DNA of 64,000 bases from Berberis thunbergii (GCA_003290165.1 QNQO01006266.1:1-64000), one strand, 5' to 3'; shown: positions 23,126 through 35,293, counted from the first letter of the stretch. Program-made: numbers and translations. Notes: generated from the sequence alone by a model not told the origin.

Positions 23126-23602
23126 TTTTCTAACAAAGAGAAAAGGAAGTAAGAAATCATCTCGCGGAAAACTCATCTTTAGTTGAATCCTTAGGCGGTT
23201 GACAAGCAGATGTAAAGGTCATTTTGGAAGTATTTGGCTAAGGAATTAATCAAAAATATATCTCATCATCATCAACATTCATATCACATAAAATCTCACC
23301 TACCACAACCTTGATTGACTTAATATTTTCCCTAAGGATCTAACATTCACTTCTGAAGATCCTAAACACCGGACATTGAGCTTTCTGCACTTTCAAACTT
23401 CGTAAGCAGTCTTTTGAATGTAAGGACGAAGAAACACATTAATGATATTAAGCTAGACGGGTCATATGAAAGAGTATATGTGCCATCTATTTTAGTATTG
23501 TATTTTTCTTTTCCATGTACCATTTTTTTGTGGTAAAATAAGTGTAGTAAACTAGCGTGTATGTGATTCATCTTTCAGTGGTTAAATTAATTTTCATGGC
23601 AA
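23126..23602. other. Short unassigned segment
   Basis: No coding similarity or repeat structure recognised between the ORF1-only retroposon and the next LINE tail. Confidence 0.4.
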
Positions 23603-23938
23603 TTTTTTTTTTGATTTTTAAATAAACCTTTATTATGACATTACAACTTTACTCGAATAATTTTGGGATGCCATACCTTTATTAACTTCTAAAAAAAGAG
23701 TGGAAATACATCGAGGGTACATTACGACTTTACCCGAAATTAATCCTAACATAAGGACAAGCAAAAATTATCTATATTTATGAATATAAGTTGTGTGCTC
23801 TTTATCAAGTTTCACGAGAGTCTTTGGTCTTCGAGGTAGAGAGCCACTTCCAAACATAATGTTTTGCTAAGCTAGCGAGAACATCTGCAACTGCATTGAC
23901 TTCTCGAAAAACATGGATGTAGCTCACGTCCCTATCCC
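23603..23938 (-). mobile_element. 5'-truncated LINE tail (end of RNase H plus 3' UTR)
   Basis: On the minus strand it begins with the end of a LINE RNase H domain (VSYIHVFREVNAVADVLASL, about 23,930-23,860). It continues through a 3' UTR of the same family as at 55.1 kb (GGGTAAAGTCGTAATGTACC, then TTAATAAAGGTATGGCATCC) to a T run at 23,603-23,612. Its 5' border coincides with the start of the recognisable Tat-element LTR at 23,939. It may have inserted into that LTR. Confidence 0.75.
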
Positions 23939-24216
23939 CTCAATCATGCACAGTAAGATTTTGGGTGAGATCTCCTCCCTCCATCATGCCCTCGATAGCA
24001 AAGACATTTCAGGAGGGAACACTTGTTACATAAGGTGAGAAAAATGAAGAAAAAAGTACGCATACACATTGTTAATTTCATATAGTCTTCATAATTCTTT
24101 GCACTGTCGTCTGACTTAAGCAATGAAGTGCCTTTAGCCACCACAACGATGGTTGCTGACTCACTACTGTTCGTTTTGTAGGTTTGAGATCAGCAAGGAC
24201 GAATTTGGACGCATGA
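23939..24216 (+). repeat. 5' LTR fragment of the Tat element
   Basis: Matches 33,635-33,911 over its whole 278 bp (CTCAATCATGCAC, GGTGAGAAAAA..., TTTGGACGCAT), with roughly one difference in five. The upstream ~440 bp of the LTR are missing. Confidence 0.8.
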
Positions 24217-24217
24217 G

Positions 24218-24235
24218 TTTGGTGTCATCTATGGG
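24218..24235 (+). promoter_or_regulatory. Primer-binding site of the Tat element (decayed)
   Basis: TTTGGTGTCATCTATGGG directly follows the LTR end. It matches the usual Tat-type leader TTTGGCGCCGTCTGTGGG except for changes of the C-to-T or G-to-A kind. Confidence 0.7.
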
Positions 24236-24779
24236 AAAAACGAAAAGTTTTCCTTCAAATGAACATATAAAGTTCTTTCTAAACAAGTAGAACATCAAGA
24301 CATGGTCACCAACACCAGGTCTCGAGCCCACAACAACAATGTTGAGCCAGACAACTCTGGCCGAGAAAGCCCAACCATAGGGCCAAATCGATCCGATTGA
24401 GGAAGCAGAACAGTCGCACGACCCAATCACTGAGGCAGTTGCGGCTGACCCCCGCATAAATCAAATCATGCTCGACATGGATCATCTAGCATGGGTTGTA
24501 GAAAGGCTCACCCAAGATTGAAAGTAGCCATCCAAAAATGGCAGAAATTTGGGGAGGTCCCAGACCCAAGAGGACACCAAAGAGTGCATTTAGGAAAGCG
24601 AGAACCTCTCTGTGAAGAAGATGAGAGTCAAATGAGTGGGGGATTTAAGAGATGACGGAGATTGCATAGACTATGCCCCGATAATAGACAGGACCATGAT
24701 TAAGAACCCGCTTTGATTGGGGCGACCAATCTGGATGTCCTGTATGATCTCACTATCCTTCCATTTTTGGTTGAGATCA

Positions 24780-27119
24780 TGAACACTCCCTGCCAAAGAA
24801 ATTCATCTCTCCAAAGCTCGAATTCTACGATGGAACATTAGATACGTAAGATCATCTGCGTCATTACCACCATGTGATGGCGCTGAAAGAAAAGTTCGAA
24901 AGCCATCCTGTGAAAAATGTTTCCCACCAGCCTAAAGAAGTCTACGCTAACCTGGTTCCACAGCTTCCAGCCGAGATCTATTGATTCATTTCAGATGTTG
25001 GCGAATGCACTTATCACCAAATACATTGGAAGCGAACGAACCAGGATAGGGCCCCACTATCTGTTGAGCCTCAAGCAGAAGTATGGCGAGACCCTCATGG
25101 AGTATGTCACTCATTTTAATGATGAGCTGAATTTAATCGACGGTTGCAGCGACAACATGTTGGTCACCGCTCTCACTTTCGACCTCTGAGTAGGTCAGTT
25201 TTATAACCTCCTCACGCTGGAACCCGCACCGGATATGACGGTTCTATTGAAAAACACCAAAAAATAGGGGTGGGCAAGAATCCTGGTCCCAAACCGATTT
25301 AAACCGGGACCAACCGGTTCATGTAGTTTTTATCCCAGTCCTGAACCGGAATGGAATCGATTTTCACTAATTTTTTCCGGACCGTTCCGGTCTGCCCGGT
25401 TACTCCAAAAAATCCAAGCCCAAGTGACTTTATCAAGTCCAAGCCAAATTTCCATCCGTAAAATATCAAGAATCCCACCTCAGCCACACAATAACTCTCT
25501 CTATCTTTCTCAATAAGTCCCTTTCTCTCTCTCTAAATGAAGAAAATCTGTGAATGAAGAACTCTCTATCTCATAGAACCTAATCAAACACCAAACTACA
25601 ATGGCGTCTCATCACTTAGGCGTTCTCTTTCTCCCTGATCTTCTTCCGCCTCTTGCATTTGGGCTTCTCCTTGACTGGATCGGGCATAAAATGCTATTTG
25701 GGGGAAGAAATGATCAGCTATGAGGTTGGATTGAAATAGTTGAGTGAGTGAGTTACAAGTGAAGGTAGAGTTGCAAAGAGTGAACAAATCTTCTTTCGTT
25801 CACTTTGGTTGAGGGTTTTGCTTTTTTGAGAAGAGATGAAGATAGAGAGAAAGTGATGGGGTTTGGGGGGGGGGGAGTATGAAGAGGAGGAGGCGGCAAT
25901 TGAAACACTTTTGGTTTGGTTTTGGGAAAAAGTGGGAGTGGCAGGAGATCAAGTGTTGTGTCTATGTTCTTATGTAAACATTCATGTGGTGTAAGGGAGG
26001 ATAGTTTGGTGATAGCATCTCAACTATCTATGCCTAGTGAGAGACAATCTTTGGATGCAAAACCAATTGCGGGCTTCAGATACATATGAATGAGCAAATA
26101 ACAAATAGTACTAATGGAAGTCTTATATAATGGAGTTTCTTTCTTGATGCTTTGTTTTTATTCATTATATTGAATATTGATTTTGAAATCTAATTAAGAC
26201 AACAATTTTGCAATGTTTGCATACAAATTTTCCATGTTAATTTTCAAAATTGGTTCAAATTTAACATGGGTTCCATTTGCTGTTGTTTCCTTGTAATTGG
26301 GTTTCATCCCTGTTTCTCAGAAATTCCATTTCTGTTTTTCAAATCTCAGAAACTCCAACTCGAATCTCAGATCTAGAAACTCCTTCTCAGAAACACCATC
26401 TTTGTTTCTCCTTCTATTTCAAGACCCTCCTCCATGTTCTCTGCCCAATCTGTTTTCACTCTGCAACGAAGAAGAAGGAGAAAGAACACAGGAAGCAAGA
26501 TTGCAGTTTTGAATTGAAGGAAAAAAAAGGAACCAGGATGGCATGGTCCCGACTCGGATTGTCCCGGTTTAAAACAATCTGGTACCAACCGAGTCAGCCC
26601 AAAAATATTGGTTTTTTCGACCCGTACCGTTCCCGTTTCACTGTACCGGGATCGAGCTTATCTCAAACCTGGACCGTACCCGCCCCTACAAAAAAATACA
26701 TCACCCTGGAGAAAATTTTGTTGGCCAAGAAGGGGAAAGTGAGGCAAAACACTCCTCCAAAGCCAATGACAAGGATGAAAGAAGAGATAATTCCAATCGA
26801 AAACTGAGTGAGAACCAGAGTGGGTTCGACCAAGCAAAGCCATACAAGGCTTGCATGTCCAGATACCCCTATTACACTCCACTCAACTCCAGACTGTCTG
26901 ATATTTTATCCGCCATGGAAAAATAGGAAGACATCAAGTAGCCATCGAAACTCAAGGGGGGATCCTTCAAAACTTGACAAAGACAAACACTGTTCTTATC
27001 ACAAGGAGATAGGTCACGATACCAAAGACTGCAAGAGCCTTAGTGATGAGATCCAATACTGGATCGAGAGAGGAAGATTGAAGGAGATCATCGACTTCAG
27101 GTACACGCAGTCTCAATGA
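24780..27119 (+). pseudogene. Tat-element gag, interrupted by a hAT-type insertion
   Basis: The capsid-like part (24,917-25,250) has the retrotransposon gag pattern (LTWFHSFQPRSIDSFQ, then GETLMEYVTHFNDE). After the insertion at 25,265-26,688 the frame resumes with KYITLEKILLAKKGK and reaches a zinc knuckle at 26,995-27,045 (CSYHKEIGHDTKDC). Stops are present before 24,917 and after 25,187. Confidence 0.8.
25265..26688. mobile_element. Non-autonomous hAT-type element inside gag, 1.42 kb
   Basis: Begins TAGGGGTGGGCAAG and ends CCCGCCCCTA. It is flanked by CCAAAAAA (25,257-25,264) and CAAAAAAA (26,689-26,696), 7 of 8 identical. Subterminal regions repeat ACCGGTTC/GGTACCG motifs in both orientations. 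The terminus matches that of the 9.4-kb element. I see no transposase; a G11 run lies at 25,865-25,875. Confidence 0.8.
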
Positions 27120-27269
27120 GAAGAAACAATACAAGAATTCTCGATGTTGTGTGTGTCCTTCATGGGTAAACGAGAAGAGAAAACACTTGAATCATTCACT
27201 AAAGAAATTGGTGCAAGAGAAGTGAGTTAGATCGCACAACCAGGATCATCTCGTCCAACAAATGCGGGA

Positions 27270-27720
27270 AAAAGAAAAGTTTGAGCCTAACATTCAAGGA
27301 ACGGGGCATGAAGGGAGTCCATTTCCCCCACAATGACACCCTAGCCATCTCGATAGGGATATCAAACTGGAAAGTAAGAAGGTCGTTAGTGGACACATGC
27401 AATTTCGTCAACGTCATGTTTCTAGACGCATTCCTCAAAATGCAATTGATGGGAAAAGAGTTAACGCCTGCAAACTAAGGCATGTTCAGCTTCAACGAAG
27501 AAAGCTGCTACCCGGTTGGAACGATTATGCTACCGGTAGTCACAGGGCAGCCATACCTGCAAATGATCATGATGATGGAGTTCTAGGTCGTATACGCCTG
27601 TACTAAATACAATGTAATCTTGGGCCCACCTTGGTTACATCAGATGAAGAGGGTAGTCTCTACCCAGCACCGGTGCCTCAAATACCCTTCTAACGGTGAA
27701 GCATGAACGATTAGAAAGGA
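27270..27720 (+). pseudogene. Tat-element aspartic protease, decayed
   Basis: DTCNFVNVMFLDAFLKM corresponds to the D-T/S-G active-site region with the glycine lost. It is followed after a stop (27,476) by pieces with TGQPYLQMI and NVILGPPWLHQM, the usual NAILGRP-type end of Tat proteases. No longer catalytic. Confidence 0.7.
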
Positions 27721-28089
27721 CCAGACCGTCGCTTTAAAATGTCACTACACCGCAACTAGGAAACCAAAAAATGGAGCACAACAACTCGAGCAAAAGGATC
27801 TGGATGAGAAAACCCAGAATCCAGTTAGAAAGGACCCACCTCCACTTTCAGACATCAAACCTCCATTCACCCCCAGAGAGAGGTCAAATGCTGGGCAGCT
27901 TGAAGAAAATGCCATCATCATATACTTGGAGAACTCAGCTAACACAAATATAGTCTTGATAAGCTCTAACCTTAACAGAATGCTGGCAAATCAACTAGCT
28001 GCACTTTTACATGAGAACTAGGATATATTTTCATGGACAAGAAAGACATGGTGGGAATTAACCCCTCAATAATCACGCACCGACTGACA

Positions 28090-28730
28090 GTCAATCTCGA
28101 CTTGACGTCATGTAGAAAAGGTGGTGCCCGAGCGTAACCATGCCATTAATGAAGAAGTGCAAAGGCTTTTGAACGCTGGCATACCAAAATTGGCTGACAA
28201 ACACAGTCATTATAAAAAATAAAAATGGGAAGTGGAGAGTTTGCATGGACACAAACCTTTAACAAAACCTGCCCAAAAGACAACTTTCCATTGCCCCGGT
28301 TAAACCAGATCACAGACGAATCATCCGGACACAACCTACTCAGTTTCATGGATGCATATTCTGGCTACAATCAGATCAGTATGCAACTACTAAATCTGGA
28401 GATAACCTCTTTCATAAAAGATAGGGGCATATACTACTACTGGTTAATCCCGTTTTGAATGAAAAATGTTGGGCCAACATACCAATGCCTAGTGAACCGA
28501 TGTTCAAAAGACAAATTAAAAAGACCATGGAACTCTACATCGATGAAATGCTGGTAAAAAGCCTCCATAGTCTCGATCACTTGGTAGACCTCGAATGAGT
28601 ATTCTCCCAACTCTGGAATAACCAAATGAAAATCAACCCACAAAAATGAACATTTGGGGTATAATCGAAAAAATTCGTGGGCTATATAGTCAACCGAAAG
28701 GGAAATAAAGGATGATCCAAAACATATTTA
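28090..28730 (+). pseudogene. Tat-element reverse transcriptase, decayed
   Basis: AINEEVQRLLNAGI (about 28,140) leads into CPKDNFPLPRLNQITD and the motif A segment FMDAYSGYNQI (28,345-28,380). The YxDD-type motif at about 28,532 reads YIDEMLVKS, so the second aspartate is lost. Frames change several times. Confidence 0.8.
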
Positions 28731-28919
28731 GGTTCTTCTCGACATGATACCACCCACAAACATCAAAGAGGTTCAGAGCTTGATTGGGAGGGTGGTAGTT
28801 CAAAACAATTTCATTTCCAAATCCTTAGACATATGCCTCCCTTTCTTTAAAATCCTGAAGGGGAACAAAGAATTCTAATGGGGACAGCAGTGTAACATGC
28901 CTTCCAAGATTTGAAGGTG

Positions 28920-29260
28920 TACATAGGAAGCACTGAGCTGCTATCAAAACCTACTATAGTGAGAAGCTTTTCCTATACCTCTCAGTCTCGGAGCACGCTG
29001 TAAGCTCAGTTTTGATTCGGGAGGACAATGGAAAATAGAAGCTCATCTACTACATCAACAAAACGTTTGGTGGAGCGGATGCTAACTACCCTAACCTAGA
29101 AAAACTTTTCTTTGTGCTGGTAACTTCTTCCAGAAAACTGAGGCATTACTTCCAAGCTCACTCAATAATAGTTCTAACTGATTACCCACTCTGGTCGGTA
29201 TTGCACAAGCCAGAGCTATCAGGAAGAATGGTTAGTAGAACTAGGACAAATTGACATCCA
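28920..29260 (+). pseudogene. Tat-element RNase H (first copy), decayed
   Basis: Fragments such as VLIREDNGK, LIYYINKTFGGADANYPNLE and RKLRHYFQAHSIIVLTDYPL follow the order of the Ty3/Gypsy RNase H connection region, with frame changes. Confidence 0.7.
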
Positions 29261-29399
29261 TTATGCTCTGAGAACGACCAGCAAGGCGATAGCACTGGCT
29301 GACTTGATTGCCAAGTTCATTGGAATAGGAGGACCTGAGATAAAATACCAACAAAAGAGACGAGGACCTCGAGCCATCCTTACAAAGATGGATCCTGCC

Positions 29400-29730
29400 A
29401 TGTGACCGGTCATCCAATGTGAAGGGTTGCAGAGTTGTGATCGTCCTTTATACCCCATAAGAGGGTACTCTCTAGAAGCCTATCAAATTTGGCTTCTACG
29501 CTTCAAACAATAAAGCGGAATATGATGCCCTCCTAGCTGGGCTAAAATGAGCCAAAGGAATCGGAATAGAAAAAACCACGGTGTTCAGTGACTCTCAACT
29601 AGTGGTCAATCAAGTGAACAATGAATTCAATGTTAAAGACCCTCGAATTATGTCCTATTGCGAAAAAGGAATTGATGCCTAAAGAGGGTTCAATATAATA
29701 CAACTCCGCCGATTTTCCAGGATAGACTAC
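29400..29730 (+). pseudogene. Second (archaeal-type) RNase H of the Tat element, decayed
   Basis: YASNNKAEYDALLAGL and VFSDSQLVVNQVNNEF show the Glu and Asp positions of the additional RNase H domain that marks the Tat clade. A stop near 29,548 and other damage are present. Confidence 0.75.
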
Positions 29731-29989
29731 TAGGAAGACGACGATCTGGCAGGAATGACCTCGTCCACAAATCATGTCTCTGACACACTCATAGTGTTTC
29801 AGGATAAGTCAGTCCTAAAGGAAGAAGTGCTCCAATAAACCTTCTCCACATGTGAGGAGACCAGCTGAATAAGCCTCCTAATAAGGTACAGATAATATAG
29901 AGTCTTCCCTGCAGAGAAGTTGGAGGCTTGCAAGCTGAAAAACATAGCGTTACAGTAGATGCTTCTCAATAACAGGTTGTACAGAAGAT

Positions 29990-30640
29990 CAACAACTGCC
30001 CCTTTTCTTAGGTGCCTATCCCTCGACGAGGTAAACTATGTCCTTCGAGAAATCCATTAAGGAATCTACAGGAACCATCTCGGAGGAAAGGACATTAGCT
30101 CACAAAACCCTCACCCTAGGGTACTATTGATCGAAGATGCAACAAGAGGCCAAAGACCTTGTCCATAAGTGCGATAAGTGTCAGAGGTATGCACCATACA
30201 CAATATGCCTGCACATAACCTGGTCCCAATGACCAACCCGTGGCCTTTCGAACAGTAGGGGATGGATATTGTAGAACCGTTCCCCATCTTCGAAAAGAAA
30301 ACAATTTCTTCTCATGGCAGTCGACTACTTCACAAAATGGGTGGAAGTAGAGCCCCTCTCCAAAATAGGAGAGAATTAAATCGAGAACTTTCTCTAGAAA
30401 TCTATCGTCTGCATGTTTGGGATACCAAAATCCTTAGCCAGTGATAACAAGACCCAGTTTGAAGGAAAGAAAGTTAAAAAACTTTGCGCCAACCTGAATA
30501 TTAGTCACCACTTCTCAGCGCCGGGGCACCCCAAGCCAATGAACAAACAGAAGTCACCAACCATACTATGCTAGAAAAAATCAAGAGAAAACTTGAAGCA
30601 ACCAAAGGGCTCTGGGTCTCTTAGCTTTCATGCATTTTTT
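29990..30640 (+). pseudogene. Tat-element integrase, decayed
   Basis: HLGGKD...YWS-type zinc-region remnants (about 30,070-30,190) are followed by MDIVEPFPI (30,262) and later QANEQTEVTNHTMLEKIK (about 30,530-30,590), corresponding to the GQVE(A/V)-type catalytic glutamate block. Multiple stops. Confidence 0.75.
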
Positions 30641-31129
30641 AAGCATACCATACCACAAAAGGGACTCCAACTAGAGAAACACCATTCGCCTTGGCCCATG
30701 GGTCAAAGGCGATGGTTCCAGTAGAACTAGGAATACCTACGTTTAGAATGAAAGAGTTCAGGATAGAGCCTCCGTCAGAGTAGCGGTCTATCAGTGAGTA
30801 GCGGTATATCAGTAAAAGATGGCTCAATACTACAATAAGAAGGTTAAGCCTTGAGAATTCAAAGTCGACGATTGGGTACTCAGATAAACCCAACCGAACA
30901 CTAAAGACCCAGGAGAAGGCAAGCTAAGCCCAAACTGATAAGGTTCCTACAAGATGACAATAATCAAAAGGCCCAAAACTTTCTGGCTGGAAAACCCAAG
31001 TGGAGAGCATCTAAAAAGACCATGCAATGTAGAACACTTAAAGAAGTATTATCAATAAAGGTATTCTCTTTAAATAATCCCATTTCATATGACTCCATGC
31101 ATAAGAACAAGTTTAGTTTGACCAAAAGA

Positions 31130-32250
31130 CCATGATGGCACACATACGGATCAAACCCAGTCCATAAACAGTTCACCGCAAGCAGGTGAGTTCAGTACAC
31201 GGATGACTCACCACTCTAAGATAACCTGGTCTAATTAAGGGGACCATAATGGCGCATAGCGGCCGAGCCTAGTCCTATTCAGGATGTCTAAAAATTGCCA
31301 CATAAGTGACCTAGTTCGCCTCAAGAACCAAGGCAACACATATGCGGAACGAACCCAATCCACAGTCAGTTCACTGCAAGCGGGCGAGTCCTATCTATGA
31401 ATGACTTACCGCTCCAAGATAAACTGGTCCAATTACGGGGATCATAATGGCGCACAACGATCGAGGCTAGTCCTGTTCAGGATGTCGACAATTTGCCGCA
31501 TAAGTGACCTAGTTTGCCTTAGGAACCAAGGAAACACATATGTAGACTAAACCCAGTCCATGGACAGTTCACCGCAAGCGGGCGAGTCAAGTCGATGGAC
31601 GACTCACCACTCCAAGATGACTTAGTCCAATTATGGGGACCATATGGCGCATAGTGGCCAATCAAGGTCTTATTTAGAATGTTGATAGCTTGTAGCATAT
31701 GTAACCAGTCCGCCTCAGGATCCAAGGTAATGCATATGCGAATTGAACCCACTTCACCACAAGTGGGCGAGTCCACTCCATAGATGACTCATTGTGTCAA
31801 GATAACCTAGGCCGATTATGGGGATGATAATGGTGCACAACAACCAAGCCTAGTCCTATTTAGGATGTTGACAGCTTGCTGCATAAGTAACCTAGTTAGC
31901 CTCAGGAACTAAGACAACCTAAATGCGGACTGCATTCAGTCTATGGACAGTCCACCGCAAGCGAGCGAGTCCAGTCCACGAATGACTCACCTTTCCAAGA
32001 TAACCTGGTCCGACTATGCGGACCATAATGGCGCACAATAGCTGAGCCTAGTTCTATTCAGAATGTCGACAATTCGTCACATTAGTGACCTACTATGCCT
32101 CAGGAACCAAGGCAACACACATACAAACCGAACCAAGTCTATGGACGGTTCATCGCAAGTGGCACATCCAATATATGGATGACCCACAACATCTAGTTGC
32201 TCCAGTCCACACCAAGGCAACACCTTGACCACTAATAACCACTAAAAAGT
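31130..32250 (+). repeat. Tandem repeats, ~198-bp period, 5-6 copies, in the Tat 3' region
   Basis: Landmark GCAAGC/GCAAGT occurs at about 31,178, 31,376, 31,574, 31,758, 31,957 and 32,155, giving spacings of 198, 198, ~185, ~198 and 198. Each unit carries a CCAGTCCATGGACAGTTCAC-like core, GGCGAGTC, GATGACTCACC and GGACCATAATGGCGCA. Units differ by many substitutions. No coding potential. Confidence 0.9.
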
Positions 32251-32594
32251 AAGTCAAATTGTGGTACAAAATCTAGTCCTATTGTATCAAAATGATTTCT
32301 CTGGCACTTTAGCTCTATATAAAATTAAGTCAGACCACTTCAATCGTCCAACACCTACTCAGAAAGCAGTCAACTGACGAGGCACAACCGACTCATACAG
32401 AGATTACTCTTCAATGATTTCACTCCCTTTGTCACATCAAGTTATTTTGCTAAGGAAATCACACAAGTAGGATCAAAGCTACATGCATCTCCTTTCAGAT
32501 CGGGTCAGCACAGTTCCTATTCAAAGTTAAACCGAATTACACTACGGGGCCCTGTCTACTTAGATAGACATGATTTCTTGAATAGCAAATTTGA

Positions 32595-33038
32595 ATGAAA
32601 AAAACAAACTTTATTGGTTATCAAAAAGTTGTTACAAATCTTGACCGACTGATCAATTTGAAGGTTTACACACTACAAGAATCTAAGCTTGGTGGGAAGC
32701 AAGGTGCGAGCGAAGATCAGCCAAAACACATACTGGAACTTTGTTCCGCCAATCTGTTTTCTGGAGGAAGCATCATGAGCGAAGCTGATGAAAAGGCAAT
32801 GGGAACAACCACCCAAAGTTTGTTGTTAGAATTATCTCCCAAAGATGGAGGAAAGACGTCGTGGGAACACCAAAAGATGGAAAACAAACTCGTGGCTAAG
32901 GTGGTACCCCGACTTCTTTTCCACAATGTAAGAGTAGATATGGAAGCCCCATGGAACAATTTCAAACACACTCAAATGGGGTGGCTTCCTGCAATAGCAG
33001 AACTTATTGACTCATTGCTGCAAATCTCAAAACATTAA
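32595..33038 (+). CDS. Unrecognised 147-aa open frame in the Tat 3' region
   Basis: An uninterrupted 444-bp frame (MKKTNFIGYQ... to ...LLQISKH) lies between the tandem repeats and the 3' LTR, in a setting where every standard domain is broken. I recognise no motif. An AATAAAG on the minus strand at 32,613-32,619 would suit a transcript from the opposite strand, as some Tat elements carry antisense extra ORFs there. A 255-bp minus frame overlaps (32,971-32,717). It could also be chance openness. Confidence 0.3.
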   Translation: MKKTNFIGYQKVVTNLDRLINLKVYTLQESKLGGKQGASEDQPKHILELCSANLFSGGSIMSEADEKAMGTTTQSLLLELSPKDGGKTSWEHQKMENKLVAKVVPRLLFHNVRVDMEAPWNNFKHTQMGWLPAIAELIDSLLQISKH

Positions 33039-33197
33039 GAAGCTCCACCAATGGATGCTCCTCTTCATACTCTGTAGAGGTCAAAACACCAACACATTAT
33101 CTAAAGGCATGCATTCGAGAAACAAAATCTATGAAGTACTTGGTAACACCTTACCATATCAAAACTAGTTTATATAGGAAAAATGTTAAGGGGAAGG

Positions 33198-33911
33198 TGG
33201 CCACCCAACACTCGCGTCGATATTAAATGCTATGCGGGGAAGGAAGAGGCGTCGTTTCAATTACAACTGTGCCAGTTCCCATTCATTGGATTAATGGAAC
33301 TACACGCAACCCCATTAACTGGAGGGAGTAACTGATGAGACATCGAACAACCACTCGATCACAGTCGTACATGTGGCATGGGTCAACCATAACACGAGAA
33401 AGGCTTCAATGTGGCTCCAAGCGTGCCCATTCTTGAAATATTGTTCAGCTCGTAAGTCAAGCGTCCAAGCCCAGGTCACGCCAGCCCAAACAACACAGAT
33501 CTTGGAGTTTGGTTCAGAACAATAAGGCCTGAACACAAATCTCTGAGCTGTCACAAGCTCGAGATCCACTCGCACAAATCAGCTCTTAACCCAATCAAAC
33601 ATTGGGTCCTAAACAAAGCCAAATGCCGAAAAGACTCAATCATGCACATGTAAGATTCTGGGCACGATATCCTCTCTCCATCATGCACTCGATAACATGG
33701 ACAGTTGAGAAGGTAACACTTGCTACATAAGGTGAGAAAAAAGAAGAACAAAGGTATGCATACACATTGCAAATTTCTTAGTCTTCATTCTTCATTTCAC
33801 CATCTCTTGATTAAGCATTGGAGTGCCTTCGGCTACCACCACGGTGGTCCCTGGCTCATTGTTGTTTGTTTTGCATGTTCGAGATCAACAAGGACGGATT
33901 TGGTCGCATCA
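33198..33911 (+). repeat. 3' LTR of the Tat element
   Basis: Begins TGGCCACCC after a polypurine run (AAGGGGAAGG, 33,188-33,197) and ends GGTCGCATCA. The last 277 bp match the 5' LTR fragment at 23,939-24,216. Length 714 bp. Confidence 0.75.
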
Positions 33912-34868
33912 ATATGTATGGGGACTTCACCAAGCTGTATAAAACATAAATATTCATTAGAAATAAGTTTTTAGTGTCATATTTCTCCTAAGCTGAATTT
34001 CACCAATCCAATTGTTCCTAAAAAGGTCAATGGATTTCGCCTTTGGAATGAAAACATTAGAAAACAACTTAAGAAAAAATCGCACCTTGATAATAACATA
34101 ACTTGAGCTCACTGTTTTCATCCGTATAAACTATTATTTCATTGGATCTATACTTCCCACAAGATCAACATCGAAGCAAGGTTGTATAAAACTCCAAGAT
34201 GATTATGACTTTGTACTTGCCTAAACCTGACTTGCAAAAGGGAGATGTTGAAGATGGATCCCAATAATAGCTTCAAAATGTGCCCAGACTCTGGTAGCGA
34301 GCTTACTTCAACAAAAACATGTTTTTTTTTTAAAGCAGGCACAAAATAAAAATTGCAGCGAGACGCAAGATTGAACTCGATGCGAGTTAGATTTCCATCA
34401 ATGGGAATCTCTCCCTTAATAATGTCAACGAAAAATACCACACACAATAGAAACGTTCCTATTTGCACCAATCAGAGTGAAAAAGCTTTGTTTTTATTTT
34501 GTTTTGTTTTTTTCTTTTTTAAATTTCCTGTTACATGGTTCAAATTTTAGAAACAAGCTAAAATCATACTTTAATTGTATCATATAAAAATTTCCTATTT
34601 AAATAAATGGCGTTCCTCGTGATTTCGAATAATCAATGTATTAATTTCCACTGTTTAATGTTAGTTTGGTTATGTTATAATCTCCCCTTTTAAGATGACT
34701 AGCAAAAATTCTCTATGTAAATCAATAACATCCCTCGTAATTTCAAATAATCTATCGTCTTTCTACCGTTAATTTTGAGTTTGGTTATGTTTTGATCTCG
34801 TCCTTTTAAGATGTCCCCTAATGCAATCATTTTTCGCTCATTGCTTTGAACTTGACCTGCAAACCTAC
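33912..34868. other. Intergenic DNA with an imperfect duplication
   Basis: No gene recognised; a 107-aa minus frame at 34,471-34,148 has no known motif. Two related ~85-bp blocks, each running from CCTCGT.ATTTC.AATAATC to CCTTTTAAGATG, lie at 34,612-34,697 and 34,730-34,814 (offset about 118 bp). Confidence 0.5.
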
Positions 34869-35197
34869 TAGGGCTGAACAAAAAATCGATCAAACCCATT
34901 GGTTCGGATTGGTTTCAGTTTAAACAAATTCAAAACCGAAGTAGTCGGTTCGATTTTCGGTTTCTATGTGATTTTAACCGATCGAACCGAATATAGATAA
35001 TAAATAATATATTTATTATATGTAAATAATGCAATATATTTAAAATAGTCGGTCGATTAGGTTTTGGTTCAATTTTAGTTGGTTCGGTTCGGTTATGGTT
35101 TGCATAAATTAGAATCGGTTCGGTTTTGTTAATGGTCGATTCGGTTTCGGTTTGAAAATTTTAAAACCGACCTAAGTCGGTTCGGTTTTCAACCCTA
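34869..35197. mobile_element. hAT-type MITE, 329 bp, exact 8-bp target duplication
   Basis: Starts TAGGGCTGAAC and ends TTTTCAACCCTA. AAACCTAC is duplicated exactly at 34,861-34,868 and 35,198-35,205. The interior is filled with GGTTCGGTT/AACCGAACC motifs on both strands. No coding capacity. Confidence 0.9.
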
Positions 35198-35293
35198 AAA
35201 CCTACTGACCTGCACAAGGAGCGCACGTGAGCCACGTACTACCGTTGTGGTGGCTGATGACACTCCAATGCTAAAGTCAAATAGGGATTTGAG

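Larger units (their letters stand above)
23939..33911 (+). mobile_element. Decayed Tat-lineage Ty3/Gypsy retrotransposon
   Basis: Order: truncated 5' LTR (23,939-24,216), primer-binding site, gag with nested hAT element, protease, reverse transcriptase, RNase H, a second RNase H, integrase, 198-bp tandem repeats, a non-coding or aORF region, and the 3' LTR (33,198-33,911). Two RNase H domains and tandem repeats downstream of integrase are hallmarks of the Tat clade (Ogre/Retand/Grande relatives). Every coding domain carries several stops and frameshifts, so it is long dead. Confidence 0.85.

Noticed and set aside
31130..32250. CRISPR-like array
   Set aside because: Repeat units are ~198 bp and contiguous without unique spacers, in a plant retrotransposon; they are ordinary tandem repeats.
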